Of a DNA stretch of 64,000 nt, positions 49,946 to 58,015 are shown piece after piece. Below the pieces are notes generated by a model. It worked only from the letters and a program-made list of their open reading frames with translations. It did not search any database and had not been told where the DNA came from. Where the stretch lies: the NCBI GenBank assembly GCA_020723805.1, contig DYID01000002.1, positions 62,001-126,000 on the forward strand, written 5' to 3'. This stretch comes from Anaerolinea sp. (GTDB taxonomy: Bacteria > Chloroflexota > Anaerolineae > Anaerolineales > Villigracilaceae). Each line of letters begins with the position of its first letter. The first letter of the stretch is position 1. Position numbers and translations under genes: made by a program.

Positions 49946-51243
49946 TGACCAAGATTACGTTCATCGGCGCAGGAAGCGTTGTCTTCACCCGCGAACTATT
50001 GGGCGCCATTTACGCCTACCCCGAACTGCGAAACGCCAACATTGCCCTGCACGATATTGACCCGCGCCGACTCGACGCCGCCGAGCGCATGGCACGCCTG
50101 CTCTCGAAAGCCGCAAACGGGACCGGAGAAATCACCGCCACCGCAGATTTGGGGCAAGCGCTCGACGGGGCGGATTATGTCATTAACACAGTGGCAGTTG
50201 GCGGGTTGGAAGCGACGCGCAAAGACAACGAGATTCCAGCCAAGTACGGCATCCATCAAGTCATCGGCGACACGCTCGGCATTGGCGGAATCTCCCGCGC
50301 CGCGCGGACGATTCCCGTGGCGGTCGGCTTTGCGCGCGAGATGGAAAAGCGCTGCCCCGATGCGCTCCTGCTCAACTACAGCAACCCGATGAGCATGGTG
50401 ACGTGGGGCGTGTATGCCGCGACCAAAATCAAAGTGGTCGGCTTGTGCCACAGCATGTATTGGACGACCAAACAACTGACCGAATACATCGGCGCGAATT
50501 TCGATGAAATCACCTTCGACGGCGCGGGCATCAATCATCAAGCCTGGCTGCTGCGCTTCGAGCGCAACGGACAGGACGCCTACCCCGCCCTGCGCGCCGC
50601 CATGCAAGACCCCAAAATTTGGAAGCAGGACACCGTGCGTTTCGAGATGTTCAAGCGCCTGGGATATTTCGTCACCGAGTCGTCCCTGCACAATGCCGAG
50701 TACAGCGCCTACTTTTTGAAGTCGCCCGAACTCATCGAAAAATTCCAGTCGCCTGTCGGTTTTTACGTGCGCCTGTCGGAAGAACATGCCTCGCACTTCG
50801 ACGAGATGTACGAAAGCCTGAAGCGCGGCGACCCGCTGACCCCCAAACCCAGCCCCGAATACGCCCCGCAGATTATCCATGCCATCGAAACGGATACCCC
50901 GCTCAAGATTTACGGCAACGTCCGCAACGACCATCTTATTGACAACCTGCCCGCTGGCTGCTGCGTGGAAGTGCCGACCCTGATTGACAAAACAGGTTTG
51001 CATCCCATTCACGTCGGTGAACTGCCGCCGCATTTGGCAGCCATCAACCGCATCAGCGTCAACGTGCAGGAACTCACCGTCCGCGCCGTGTTGGAAGGCA
51101 AACGCGACTATCTCTACCACGCCGCCATGCTCGACCCGCTGGTAATGGCGACCCTCGACCTCGACCAGGTCTGGGCGCTGGTGGATGAACTGCTGGAAGC
51201 GCATCAACCCTACCTGCCCGCCAATCTCCTTGCCGCTCACTGA
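49945..51243 (+). CDS. Glycoside hydrolase family 4 enzyme (alpha-galactosidase/glucuronidase type), first copy
   Basis: A 432-residue NAD- and Mn-dependent glycosidase. GAGSVVFT (8-15) binds NAD, the NPM motif (Asn147-Pro148) binds substrate, Cys168-His169 in GLCHS and His198 in GINHQ are metal ligands. GDTLGIGGISRAARTIP resembles the MelA/alpha-glucuronidase branch. The enzyme breaks the glycosidic bond by oxidation-elimination and acts inside the cell. The coupling with nagA and AGGAG before ATG indicate an operon. A tandem repeat of CTGATTACTGATTACTGG follows the stop. Confidence 0.93.
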   Translation: MTKITFIGAGSVVFTRELLGAIYAYPELRNANIALHDIDPRRLDAAERMARLLSKAANGTGEITATADLGQALDGADYVINTVAVGGLEATRKDNEIPAKYGIHQVIGDTLGIGGISRAARTIPVAVGFAREMEKRCPDALLLNYSNPMSMVTWGVYAATKIKVVGLCHSMYWTTKQLTEYIGANFDEITFDGAGINHQAWLLRFERNGQDAYPALRAAMQDPKIWKQDTVRFEMFKRLGYFVTESSLHNAEYSAYFLKSPELIEKFQSPVGFYVRLSEEHASHFDEMYESLKRGDPLTPKPSPEYAPQIIHAIETDTPLKIYGNVRNDHLIDNLPAGCCVEVPTLIDKTGLHPIHVGELPPHLAAINRISVNVQELTVRAVLEGKRDYLYHAAMLDPLVMATLDLDQVWALVDELLEAHQPYLPANLLAAH

Positions 51244-51272
51244 TCACTGATTACTGATTACTGGTTACTCCT

Positions 51273-51947
51273 ATGTCTAACATCCTCGTCTTCTCCCCTC
51301 ACTTCGATGACGAATCCATCGGCTGCGGCGGCGCGATTGCGCGGCATGTAGCGGAAGGCGGCTACGCGGCAGTCATTTTTATGACGCGCGGCGATACGGG
51401 CAACACCACGCCAGGTAAGGAAATCACGCCTGAAGAGAATGAGAAAATTCGCAAACGCGAAGCAGATGCCGCGCTGAAAATCCTTGGCGTGCAAGCCCGC
51501 GATTATCTTGACCTGCCCGATGGTTTCATGCAATGGTCTCCCGAAACCGTCAAAAAAGCCGCCGCAATGATTCGCAAACACCGTCCCGATGTCATCTACG
51601 CCCCGCACGCCGACGATGCCCATAACGATCACAAAGCCACTTGGAAAATCGTTTCCGACGCCATCCCGCGTGCCGCGTGGAGCGCCTTCCCTGACCTGGG
51701 CGAACCCTGGTATTGCCCCGAAATTCGCGGTTACGAAGTCTGGCAGCCTATTTCGACGCCAAATTTTTACATCAACATCACGGATTACATCGAGACCAAA
51801 TCGCAAGCCATTCTCCAATACTCCAGTCAACTGGCTGACCAAATCTACAACGAAGCCGCGCTTGGCTTGAACCGGTATCGCGGCGCGATGGGCGCAGGCG
51901 TGAAATATGCCGAAGCCTTTATCCGCCAAAAGGTCGAGACGATATGA
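51273..51947 (+). CDS. PIG-L/LmbE-family deacetylase
   Basis: A 224-residue zinc deacetylase. PHFDDE (9-14) and HNDH (about 116-119) are the family's zinc-binding motifs. Members remove acetyl groups from GlcNAc-containing compounds such as GlcNAc-inositol. In this locus it probably deacetylates an amino sugar oligomer or conjugate. The gap upstream holds a short tandem repeat. Confidence 0.92.
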   Translation: MSNILVFSPHFDDESIGCGGAIARHVAEGGYAAVIFMTRGDTGNTTPGKEITPEENEKIRKREADAALKILGVQARDYLDLPDGFMQWSPETVKKAAAMIRKHRPDVIYAPHADDAHNDHKATWKIVSDAIPRAAWSAFPDLGEPWYCPEIRGYEVWQPISTPNFYINITDYIETKSQAILQYSSQLADQIYNEAALGLNRYRGAMGAGVKYAEAFIRQKVETI

Positions 51948-52048
51948 GAAAAAGCCAGAAACACACCCAGGAGGTGACATTCCGCAAATGACATTCGATG
52001 ACTCTACCGATAGTTTCGTATCTCATCCACTCACACAAGGAGAAAGAA

Positions 52049-53599
52049 ATGACTAGCAAGTTATCACGACGCGATTTTCTAAAAGCCCTGGGATTAGGCG
52101 CAGGAGCCGCTACGCTTGCCGCCTGTGCTCCCAAGGCGGTTGAAACGCCTGCTCCGGCTGAACCGACTGCCGTCCCCCCAACCGCTGCCGCTGAAGCAAC
52201 AGCCGAAGCGCCCGCCGCCGCTCAACCGCTCTTTGGCTATGAATTCGCCAAGAACAAGGAACAATGGGCAAAACTGCCCGGCGATCATCAATTCGGCTCG
52301 CTGGTCTCTCAAGAAGACTGGTACAAGATACTCGGCGACGCCCCCAAAGAACCGCTGGAACTGGCTCTCTTCAAGGGCGGCTTCGGCGAGGAATGGGGTA
52401 ACATCTTCGTTCAGTTGATGGAGAGAGAACACCCCGGCATCAAACTCAACCTGACCTTCGACCCTACCATTTGGGACAAAGTCCAGCCCAAACTCATCGC
52501 CGGTGAAGTACCGGAATTCCTGTTCTACGCCATCGGCGCCTGGGGCGGCGACTGGAAGAAGGGTGTTGAAGAACACCTCATCATGCCCGGCGACTTCCTG
52601 CTCGATATCGAAGCATACGGTGCGTGGAAAGGTCAGCGCGTGGGAGACCTGTTCAACACCGGCGTGCTCGCCGAAGCCAACCAGGGACTCACCGACCATC
52701 AGTGGTCCTTCCCGCAGACATCCTTTACCTACGGCATCTTCTACAATGTGGAACTGTTCGAAAAGAACAGCTGGCCCGCTCCCGACACCCTCAACTGGGA
52801 AGACTTCATGAAGTTGCAGGAAGAAATCGCCAAAGTCCTGCCGCCGTGGGTATATGCCGGTTTGTATAATTACGAAGGCTGGCTGACCACTGGCTTGCTC
52901 TACAAAACCGTCGGCGACAAAGCCTGGATGGACTGCCACAACCTCGTCCCCGGCGCGTTCCTGAACGAGGGGCTGATCTGGGCGGCTGAACAGCACCAGC
53001 AAATCATCAAGAATGGCTGGAGCATCCCCGGTTCCGACGCGATGGATCACACCTCCTCCCAGCAGTTGTTCGTGGACGGCAAAGCCGCAATGATCCCCAA
53101 CGGCTCCTGGCTGGCGAGCGAACAGGCTTCCACCACCCCGGCGGGCTTTCGCATGAAGTTCTCCGGCGTTCCCAAGCCCGCAAATGGTCTCGGCGACAAC
53201 AACGCGGTTCAGGGTCAACTTGGCGGCGCGGACATGCAGATCGGCAACTCCATGAACCCGCTCTGGGGTATGGAACTGATGCGCCTGTTCTATTCCCCCG
53301 AAATGGCGGAATTCTGGGGCAGTAAGGTCGGTTCACCGCTCCCGCTCAAAGATGCTGCCTCCGGCAACGTCACCGAATACTCTGCCTCCATCAGCGATGC
53401 GGTCAAGAAAGCCAACGGCAAAATCATCCACATGTACTTCAACAGTTACCCGTTGGTGGATAAGGCATACAGCGAGAACTATGCCGATATGGTTCATGGC
53501 AACATGACTGCAAAGGAATTCTTCGAAGGCGTCGAACGCGCCGCGGAAGAGACCCGCAACGACCCCAACATCAAGAAGACGGAATACAAGACCATCTAG
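52049..53599 (+). CDS. ABC sugar transporter substrate-binding lipoprotein with Tat signal
   Basis: A 516-residue family 1-type sugar-binding protein. Start [15 protein letters not shown] at 52049 with AAGGAGA. The twin arginines (7-8) and the LAAC lipobox (Cys26) give a Tat-exported lipoprotein, followed by a Pro/Ala/Thr linker (30-60). The binding domain runs from about 75 to the end. Two permease genes follow after two hairpins. The sugar is unknown, but the context suggests an oligosaccharide with amino sugar or uronate. Confidence 0.92.
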   Translation: MTSKLSRRDFLKALGLGAGAATLAACAPKAVETPAPAEPTAVPPTAAAEATAEAPAAAQPLFGYEFAKNKEQWAKLPGDHQFGSLVSQEDWYKILGDAPKEPLELALFKGGFGEEWGNIFVQLMEREHPGIKLNLTFDPTIWDKVQPKLIAGEVPEFLFYAIGAWGGDWKKGVEEHLIMPGDFLLDIEAYGAWKGQRVGDLFNTGVLAEANQGLTDHQWSFPQTSFTYGIFYNVELFEKNSWPAPDTLNWEDFMKLQEEIAKVLPPWVYAGLYNYEGWLTTGLLYKTVGDKAWMDCHNLVPGAFLNEGLIWAAEQHQQIIKNGWSIPGSDAMDHTSSQQLFVDGKAAMIPNGSWLASEQASTTPAGFRMKFSGVPKPANGLGDNNAVQGQLGGADMQIGNSMNPLWGMELMRLFYSPEMAEFWGSKVGSPLPLKDAASGNVTEYSASISDAVKKANGKIIHMYFNSYPLVDKAYSENYADMVHGNMTAKEFFEGVERAAEETRNDPNIKKTEYKTI

Positions 53600-53612
53600 G
53601 TTTTACGTCTGC

Positions 53613-53645
53613 GGCAGGAAGGGGAGGTGCAATCCCCTCCCTGCC
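53613..53645 (+). terminator. Hairpin after the sugar-binding protein gene (first)
   Basis: GGCAGG-AAGGGGAGG pairs with CCCCTCC-CTGCC around a 6-base loop. It has no T tail, so it may protect the upstream message from decay rather than stop transcription. Confidence 0.6.
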
Positions 53646-53670
53646 TGAATGGATGGAGCCGAACCCAAAG

Positions 53671-53709
53671 AAAGCCCCGCGGGTAGGAATTGCAGACTTG
53701 CGGGGCTTT
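53671..53709 (+). terminator. Hairpin after the sugar-binding protein gene (second)
   Basis: A perfect 10-bp stem, AAAGCCCCGC with GCGGGGCTTT, spans 19 loop bases and ends in TTTCCC. Together with the first hairpin it lies between the binding protein and permease genes, a common way to make more binding protein than permease. Confidence 0.65.
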
Positions 53710-53760
53710 CCCGCCCAACCCATCCAAGCAAATTGTACCTTCATTGCGCAGGAGATGAAC

Positions 53761-54678
53761 ATGAATAAGCGCGAACAAAGGATGTTGATTCTTACCTTCC
53801 TGTTGCCCGGCCTCGTCCTGTACACCGTCTTCAACGTTTACCCATCCCTGCGCGGCATTCTCATCAGTTTTTACGACTGGTCCGGGCTTTCGGGCAATAT
53901 GACCTTTGTCGGCATGAAAAACTTCGCCACGCTCTGGCGCGAATTTACCGACCCGCACGACTTCTACAACATTCGCCTCTACCTTGCCCATAACCTGTTC
54001 TTGATATTCTTTGGCTTTGTCACCACCTTTTTGGGACTTGTCGCCGCCGCCATCATCAACGAAAAGCCTTGGGGGTATCAACTTTTCCGCATTACCTTCT
54101 TCTTCCCCAACGTGCTGGCAATTCCTGCCACCGCCATGTTGTGGAGTCTGGTACTCAACCCAGCCTTTGGTTTGGTCAACAATGTCCTGCGCTCCATTGG
54201 GCTGGAGCAGTTTGCCCTGCCCTGGTTGAGTTTGCAATATCAATGGCCCCTCTTCAAAATCGGCTTGTACTCCGTCGGCTTCATCGTCATCTGGGGCGGA
54301 ATCGGCTGGTTCATGCTTCTCTTCCTCGCCGCCATCCAAAACATCCCGCATGAACTCGTCGAAGCCGCCGTGCTGGACGGCGCGACAAAGGTGCAGGTCT
54401 TCTTCAAAATCACCATCCCGCTCATCTGGGAAACCATCCGCACGGTGATGGTCTATAACATCATTGGCGCGTTGAGCGGATTCGCTCTGAACTATGTGCT
54501 GTTCGAGCGCATTTCTCAAAAACACGCCGACCTCATCATGAATTATTTCTACTGGCAATCCTTCAAGGCGCATAATTGGGGCTACGCCGCTGCCATTGTC
54601 GTGGTCATCTTTGTGGTGACGATGATTTTTACCCTCGTCTCCTATAAAGCCCTCTACCGCGAAAACCTGCAATATTAA
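53761..54678 (+). CDS. ABC sugar transporter permease, MalF type
   Basis: A 305-residue permease with six membrane helices. The cytoplasmic EAA loop reads HELVEAAVLDGATKVQVFFKITIPL (about 198-222), as in the MalF group. ATG 53761 is preferred because GGAG lies nine bases upstream. No ATPase gene is nearby, so the pair probably shares an MsmX/MalK-like ATPase encoded elsewhere. The other permease follows 13 bases later. Confidence 0.93.
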   Translation: MNKREQRMLILTFLLPGLVLYTVFNVYPSLRGILISFYDWSGLSGNMTFVGMKNFATLWREFTDPHDFYNIRLYLAHNLFLIFFGFVTTFLGLVAAAIINEKPWGYQLFRITFFFPNVLAIPATAMLWSLVLNPAFGLVNNVLRSIGLEQFALPWLSLQYQWPLFKIGLYSVGFIVIWGGIGWFMLLFLAAIQNIPHELVEAAVLDGATKVQVFFKITIPLIWETIRTVMVYNIIGALSGFALNYVLFERISQKHADLIMNYFYWQSFKAHNWGYAAAIVVVIFVVTMIFTLVSYKALYRENLQY

Positions 54679-54691
54679 CTGGAGCAAACAA

Positions 54692-55567
54692 ATGCCCAAA
54701 CGTTCTCCTCTTTACTCAGTGCAGAAAGGCGCGGAACGCCTCGCCGCTCAAATGAGTTGGTTTGCCGCCCAACTCATGCTGTGGGTCTTCATGGGCATGG
54801 TGGTCTTCCCCATGTTGTGGACGATTTTCGCCTCCTTCAAAACCAGCCCCGAAATTTTCAACGACCCCTGGGGCATCCCCGACGTTTTTCAATTCCAAAA
54901 CTACGTCACCGCCTGGACGAAGATGAACGCGGGGACATACATTCTCAACAGCCTCATCGTCAGCGCGGGCAGTCTCCTGCTCATCATGGGCTTGGGCAGT
55001 ATGATTGCCTACGTCCTGGCGCGCTACGACTTTCGCGGCAACCGCTTTTTCTTTTTCTTCTTCGTCAGCGGCATGATGATTCCCGGCTACCTCGCCTTCA
55101 TTCCCGCCTGGTTCCTGCACCGCTCGCTCGGCTTGCTCGATACCTACTGGTCGCTCATCATCCAATACACCGCCTTCAACCTGCCCTTCACTGTCTTCAT
55201 GCTCCAATCCTTCTTCAAGACCCTGCCGAAGGAACTCGAAGAAGCCGCTGTCGTGGATGGCGCTTCGCTCTTTACTGTCTTCTGGAAAATCATGCTGCCC
55301 CTCTCCAAAAGCGGACTGCTCACTGTCTCGGTCTTTAACTTCCTCGGCGTGTGGAACGAATTCACCTGGGTGCTCATCACCATTTCGGATGAAAAACTCA
55401 AGACCCTGCCGCTTGGCGCGGTCAACATCATGCAGCAAGCCAAATACGCCACCGACTGGGGCGCGATGTTCGCCGGCTTCGTCATCATCCTCATCCCCAC
55501 CTTTGCCGTGTACATCCTCTTCCAAAGCAAACTCACCGAAGGCATTACCGTTGGAGCGCTGAAGTAG
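54692..55567 (+). CDS. ABC sugar transporter permease, MalG type
   Basis: A 291-residue permease with six helices and the EAA loop KELEEAAVVDGASLFTVFWKIMLPL (about 180-204). It carries the conserved MalG end SKLTEGITVGALK. It works with the preceding permease and the Tat-lipoprotein binding protein. The esterase gene starts two bases after its stop. Confidence 0.94.
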   Translation: MPKRSPLYSVQKGAERLAAQMSWFAAQLMLWVFMGMVVFPMLWTIFASFKTSPEIFNDPWGIPDVFQFQNYVTAWTKMNAGTYILNSLIVSAGSLLLIMGLGSMIAYVLARYDFRGNRFFFFFFVSGMMIPGYLAFIPAWFLHRSLGLLDTYWSLIIQYTAFNLPFTVFMLQSFFKTLPKELEEAAVVDGASLFTVFWKIMLPLSKSGLLTVSVFNFLGVWNEFTWVLITISDEKLKTLPLGAVNIMQQAKYATDWGAMFAGFVIILIPTFAVYILFQSKLTEGITVGALK

Positions 55568-55569
55568 AT

Positions 55570-56592
55570 ATGCCCGACTTTGCTCCCGAAGCCTGCCACT
55601 ACCCCCTGAGCCTTAATGCCCCGCGCCGCCTCAAATTCGACCCGCAAGCGGATTTGCGTGCCTGGCGGCAGGAAGCCTACGCCACCCTGAAGCGTTTACT
55701 CGGCGTCATGCCCGACCACGTGCCGATTAACCTCCGCATCGAATGGGAGCAGGACACCGACCTCTTTCACGAAACCCGCTTCCTCTACGCCGCCGAAGCC
55801 AATCAGGACGTTCCCGCGCATTTGCTCGTCCCCAAACAGGGCAGCGCACCCTACCCGGTCATCATCTGCCTGCAAGGTCACACCAGCGGAATGCACATCT
55901 CGCTCGGCAGACCCAAATTCCCCGGCGACGAAGAGAGCATCGCCGGCGACCGCGACTACGCCATTCAAGCCGTCAAGCAGGGATTTGCCGCCCTCGTCAT
56001 CGAACAACGCGCCTTTGGCGAGCGCGCCGACGCCCGCCCCGCAGAATATCGTCACGGCGTGGACCGTCCCTGCTGGCACGCCACGCTTGCCGCCCTGCTC
56101 CTGGGGCGCACCTTGCTGGGCGAGCGCGTTTGGGACGTTTCGCGCAGCATTGACGCGCTGGAGCATTTCCCCAATCTCGACCTGAGCCGCATCGCCACGT
56201 TGGGCGATTCCACCGGCGGAACCATCTCGTTCTACTCTGCCTGCTACGATGAGCGGATTACGGCAACCATGCCCACCGCCTACATCTGCACCTTCCGCGA
56301 TACGCTCGCCATTCACGACCACTGCGAAGACCATTACCTGCCCGGCTTGCTCAACGAATTCGAACTCGCCGACTTGGCAGGACTCATCGCTCCGCGCCCG
56401 CTGATTGCCGTGCATGGGCGTTACGACATCGCCTTCCCCTACAGCGGCACGCTCGAAGCCTACAGCGAAATCGAAAAAATCTACGCCGCCTTTGGCGCGC
56501 CCGATAAATGCCGCCTCGTCACCGGCGAAGGCGTTCACCGCTTCTTTGCCGACCTCGCCTGGTCCGTCTTCCGCGAAGTGACCGGCTGGTAA
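55570..56592 (+). CDS. Alpha/beta hydrolase of the acetyl-xylan-esterase-like/Abhydrolase_7 type
   Basis: A 340-residue hydrolase. The oxyanion region is in IICLQGHTSGMH, the nucleophile elbow GDSTGG holds Ser near 214, the acid Asp is in HGRYDIAFPY (about 283) and His in TGEGVHRFF (about 325). It has no signal peptide, so it acts inside the cell on imported material. Removal of acetyl or other acyl groups from oligosaccharides is a fair guess. It is co-transcribed with the permeases and is followed by an ATTACCA repeat. Confidence 0.83.
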   Translation: MPDFAPEACHYPLSLNAPRRLKFDPQADLRAWRQEAYATLKRLLGVMPDHVPINLRIEWEQDTDLFHETRFLYAAEANQDVPAHLLVPKQGSAPYPVIICLQGHTSGMHISLGRPKFPGDEESIAGDRDYAIQAVKQGFAALVIEQRAFGERADARPAEYRHGVDRPCWHATLAALLLGRTLLGERVWDVSRSIDALEHFPNLDLSRIATLGDSTGGTISFYSACYDERITATMPTAYICTFRDTLAIHDHCEDHYLPGLLNEFELADLAGLIAPRPLIAVHGRYDIAFPYSGTLEAYSEIEKIYAAFGAPDKCRLVTGEGVHRFFADLAWSVFREVTGW

Positions 56593-56633
56593 CCAATTAC
56601 CAATCACCAATTACCAATCTCCAGGAGTTTCCC

Positions 56634-57935
56634 ATGACCAAAATCGTCCTCATCGGCGCCGGCAGTTACGCCTTTGGCACCGCCACCTTCCGTGACCTGA
56701 TGGCTTGGCGCGAACAATTGCGCGGCAGCACCATCACGCTGGTAGATGTCAATCAGGAATACCTGACCCTGATGACGAACTTCTTCCACAAACTCAACGA
56801 GATGACGGGCAATCCCTACATCATCGAATCCACCACCGACCGCACTCAAGCCCTGCCCGGTGCGGACTTCGTCTTCATCTCCATCGCCGTCAACCGCAAC
56901 GAACGCTGGAAACTGGACTGGAACGTCCCCTTCAAGTACGGCGTCAAGCACGTGCTGGGGGAAAACGGCGGTCCGGGCGGCTTGTTCCACGCCATGCGGA
57001 ATATCCCCATCGTGCTGGACATCGTCCACGATGTGGAAAAACTCGCCCCCAATGCCTTCGTCATCAACTTCACCAACCCCGAAGGGCGCATCTGCCAGGC
57101 AATCAACCGTTACAGCAAGGTGAAATTCGTCGGCTTGTGTCACGGCATCGACTCCCTGCGCCGTGTGGCGGGCTATGCCCTCGACCTGCCTCCCGAAAAA
57201 ATTGACGTGAAAGCGGGCGGACTCAACCACTTCAGTTGGGTGCGCGACCTGCGCCACATGGACACGGGCGAAGACCTCTACCCCGCCTTCCGCAAAGCCG
57301 TGCATGAGCGCCAGGCATACATCGAAGAACAAATGCACCACACCATGAAGTTGAGCGTGTACCTGATGGACACCTTCGGGCTGTACCCCCTGCCCTCCGA
57401 CAACCACGTGGGCGAATACATCTCCTACGCCTGGGAACTGGCGGGCATGGAAGGGCATCCCTTCGACCTGGTGGACCGCGAATCGGATGAGTTCCGCGCC
57501 GACATCCGCTTGTGGACGAGCGGCGAAAAGCCCATGCCCGAATGGATGTTCGAGCCTTCGGGCGAGCGCGCCGTTGCCATCGTGGACGGCATCCTGCACA
57601 ACACGCACCAGTACGAAATCTCGGTCAATATCCCCAACAAGGGCTACATCCCCAACCTGCCGGATGACGCCATTGTCGAAGTCCCCGCCGTGATTGACGC
57701 CACAGGCGTTCACGGCGTCAGCCTCGACCCGCTCCCCGAGCCGATTGCCGCCATGTGCCGCACGCAAATCAACATCATTGACCGCGTTGTCGAAGCGGGC
57801 GTTCACGGCGACAAACAAGCCGCCCTGCAAGCCCTGCTGCTCGACCCCGTCATCTCCTCCGTCAGCCAGGCGCAAGGCATCCTCGATGAACTCCTCGAAG
57901 CCCACAAAGACTTCCTGCCGCAGTTCAAGAAATAA
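56634..57935 (+). CDS. Glycoside hydrolase family 4 enzyme, second copy
   Basis: A 433-residue GH4 enzyme with GAGSYAFG (8-15), NPE (148-150), Cys169-His170 in GLCHG and His199 in GLNHFSW. It differs clearly from the first GH4 copy, with GENGGPGGLFHAMRNIP in place of GDTLGIGGISRAARTIP, so a different sugar or linkage is likely. AGGAG lies directly after an ATTACCA array and before the ATG. The next gene starts after a long repeat. Confidence 0.93.
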   Translation: MTKIVLIGAGSYAFGTATFRDLMAWREQLRGSTITLVDVNQEYLTLMTNFFHKLNEMTGNPYIIESTTDRTQALPGADFVFISIAVNRNERWKLDWNVPFKYGVKHVLGENGGPGGLFHAMRNIPIVLDIVHDVEKLAPNAFVINFTNPEGRICQAINRYSKVKFVGLCHGIDSLRRVAGYALDLPPEKIDVKAGGLNHFSWVRDLRHMDTGEDLYPAFRKAVHERQAYIEEQMHHTMKLSVYLMDTFGLYPLPSDNHVGEYISYAWELAGMEGHPFDLVDRESDEFRADIRLWTSGEKPMPEWMFEPSGERAVAIVDGILHNTHQYEISVNIPNKGYIPNLPDDAIVEVPAVIDATGVHGVSLDPLPEPIAAMCRTQINIIDRVVEAGVHGDKQAALQALLLDPVISSVSQAQGILDELLEAHKDFLPQFKK

Positions 57936-58015
57936 GTAATTGGAGATTGGTAACTGGTAATTACCAATCTCCAATTACCAATTACCAATCACCACTTACC
58001 AATCACCACTTACCA
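57934..58015. repeat. Long inverted ATTACCA/TTGGTAA array
   Basis: TAATTGGAGATTGGTAA faces TTACCAATCTCCAATTA, followed by more ATTACCA and ATCACCACTTACCA units up to the next start codon (CCAATG). No Shine-Dalgarno site is left between. Confidence 0.9.
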
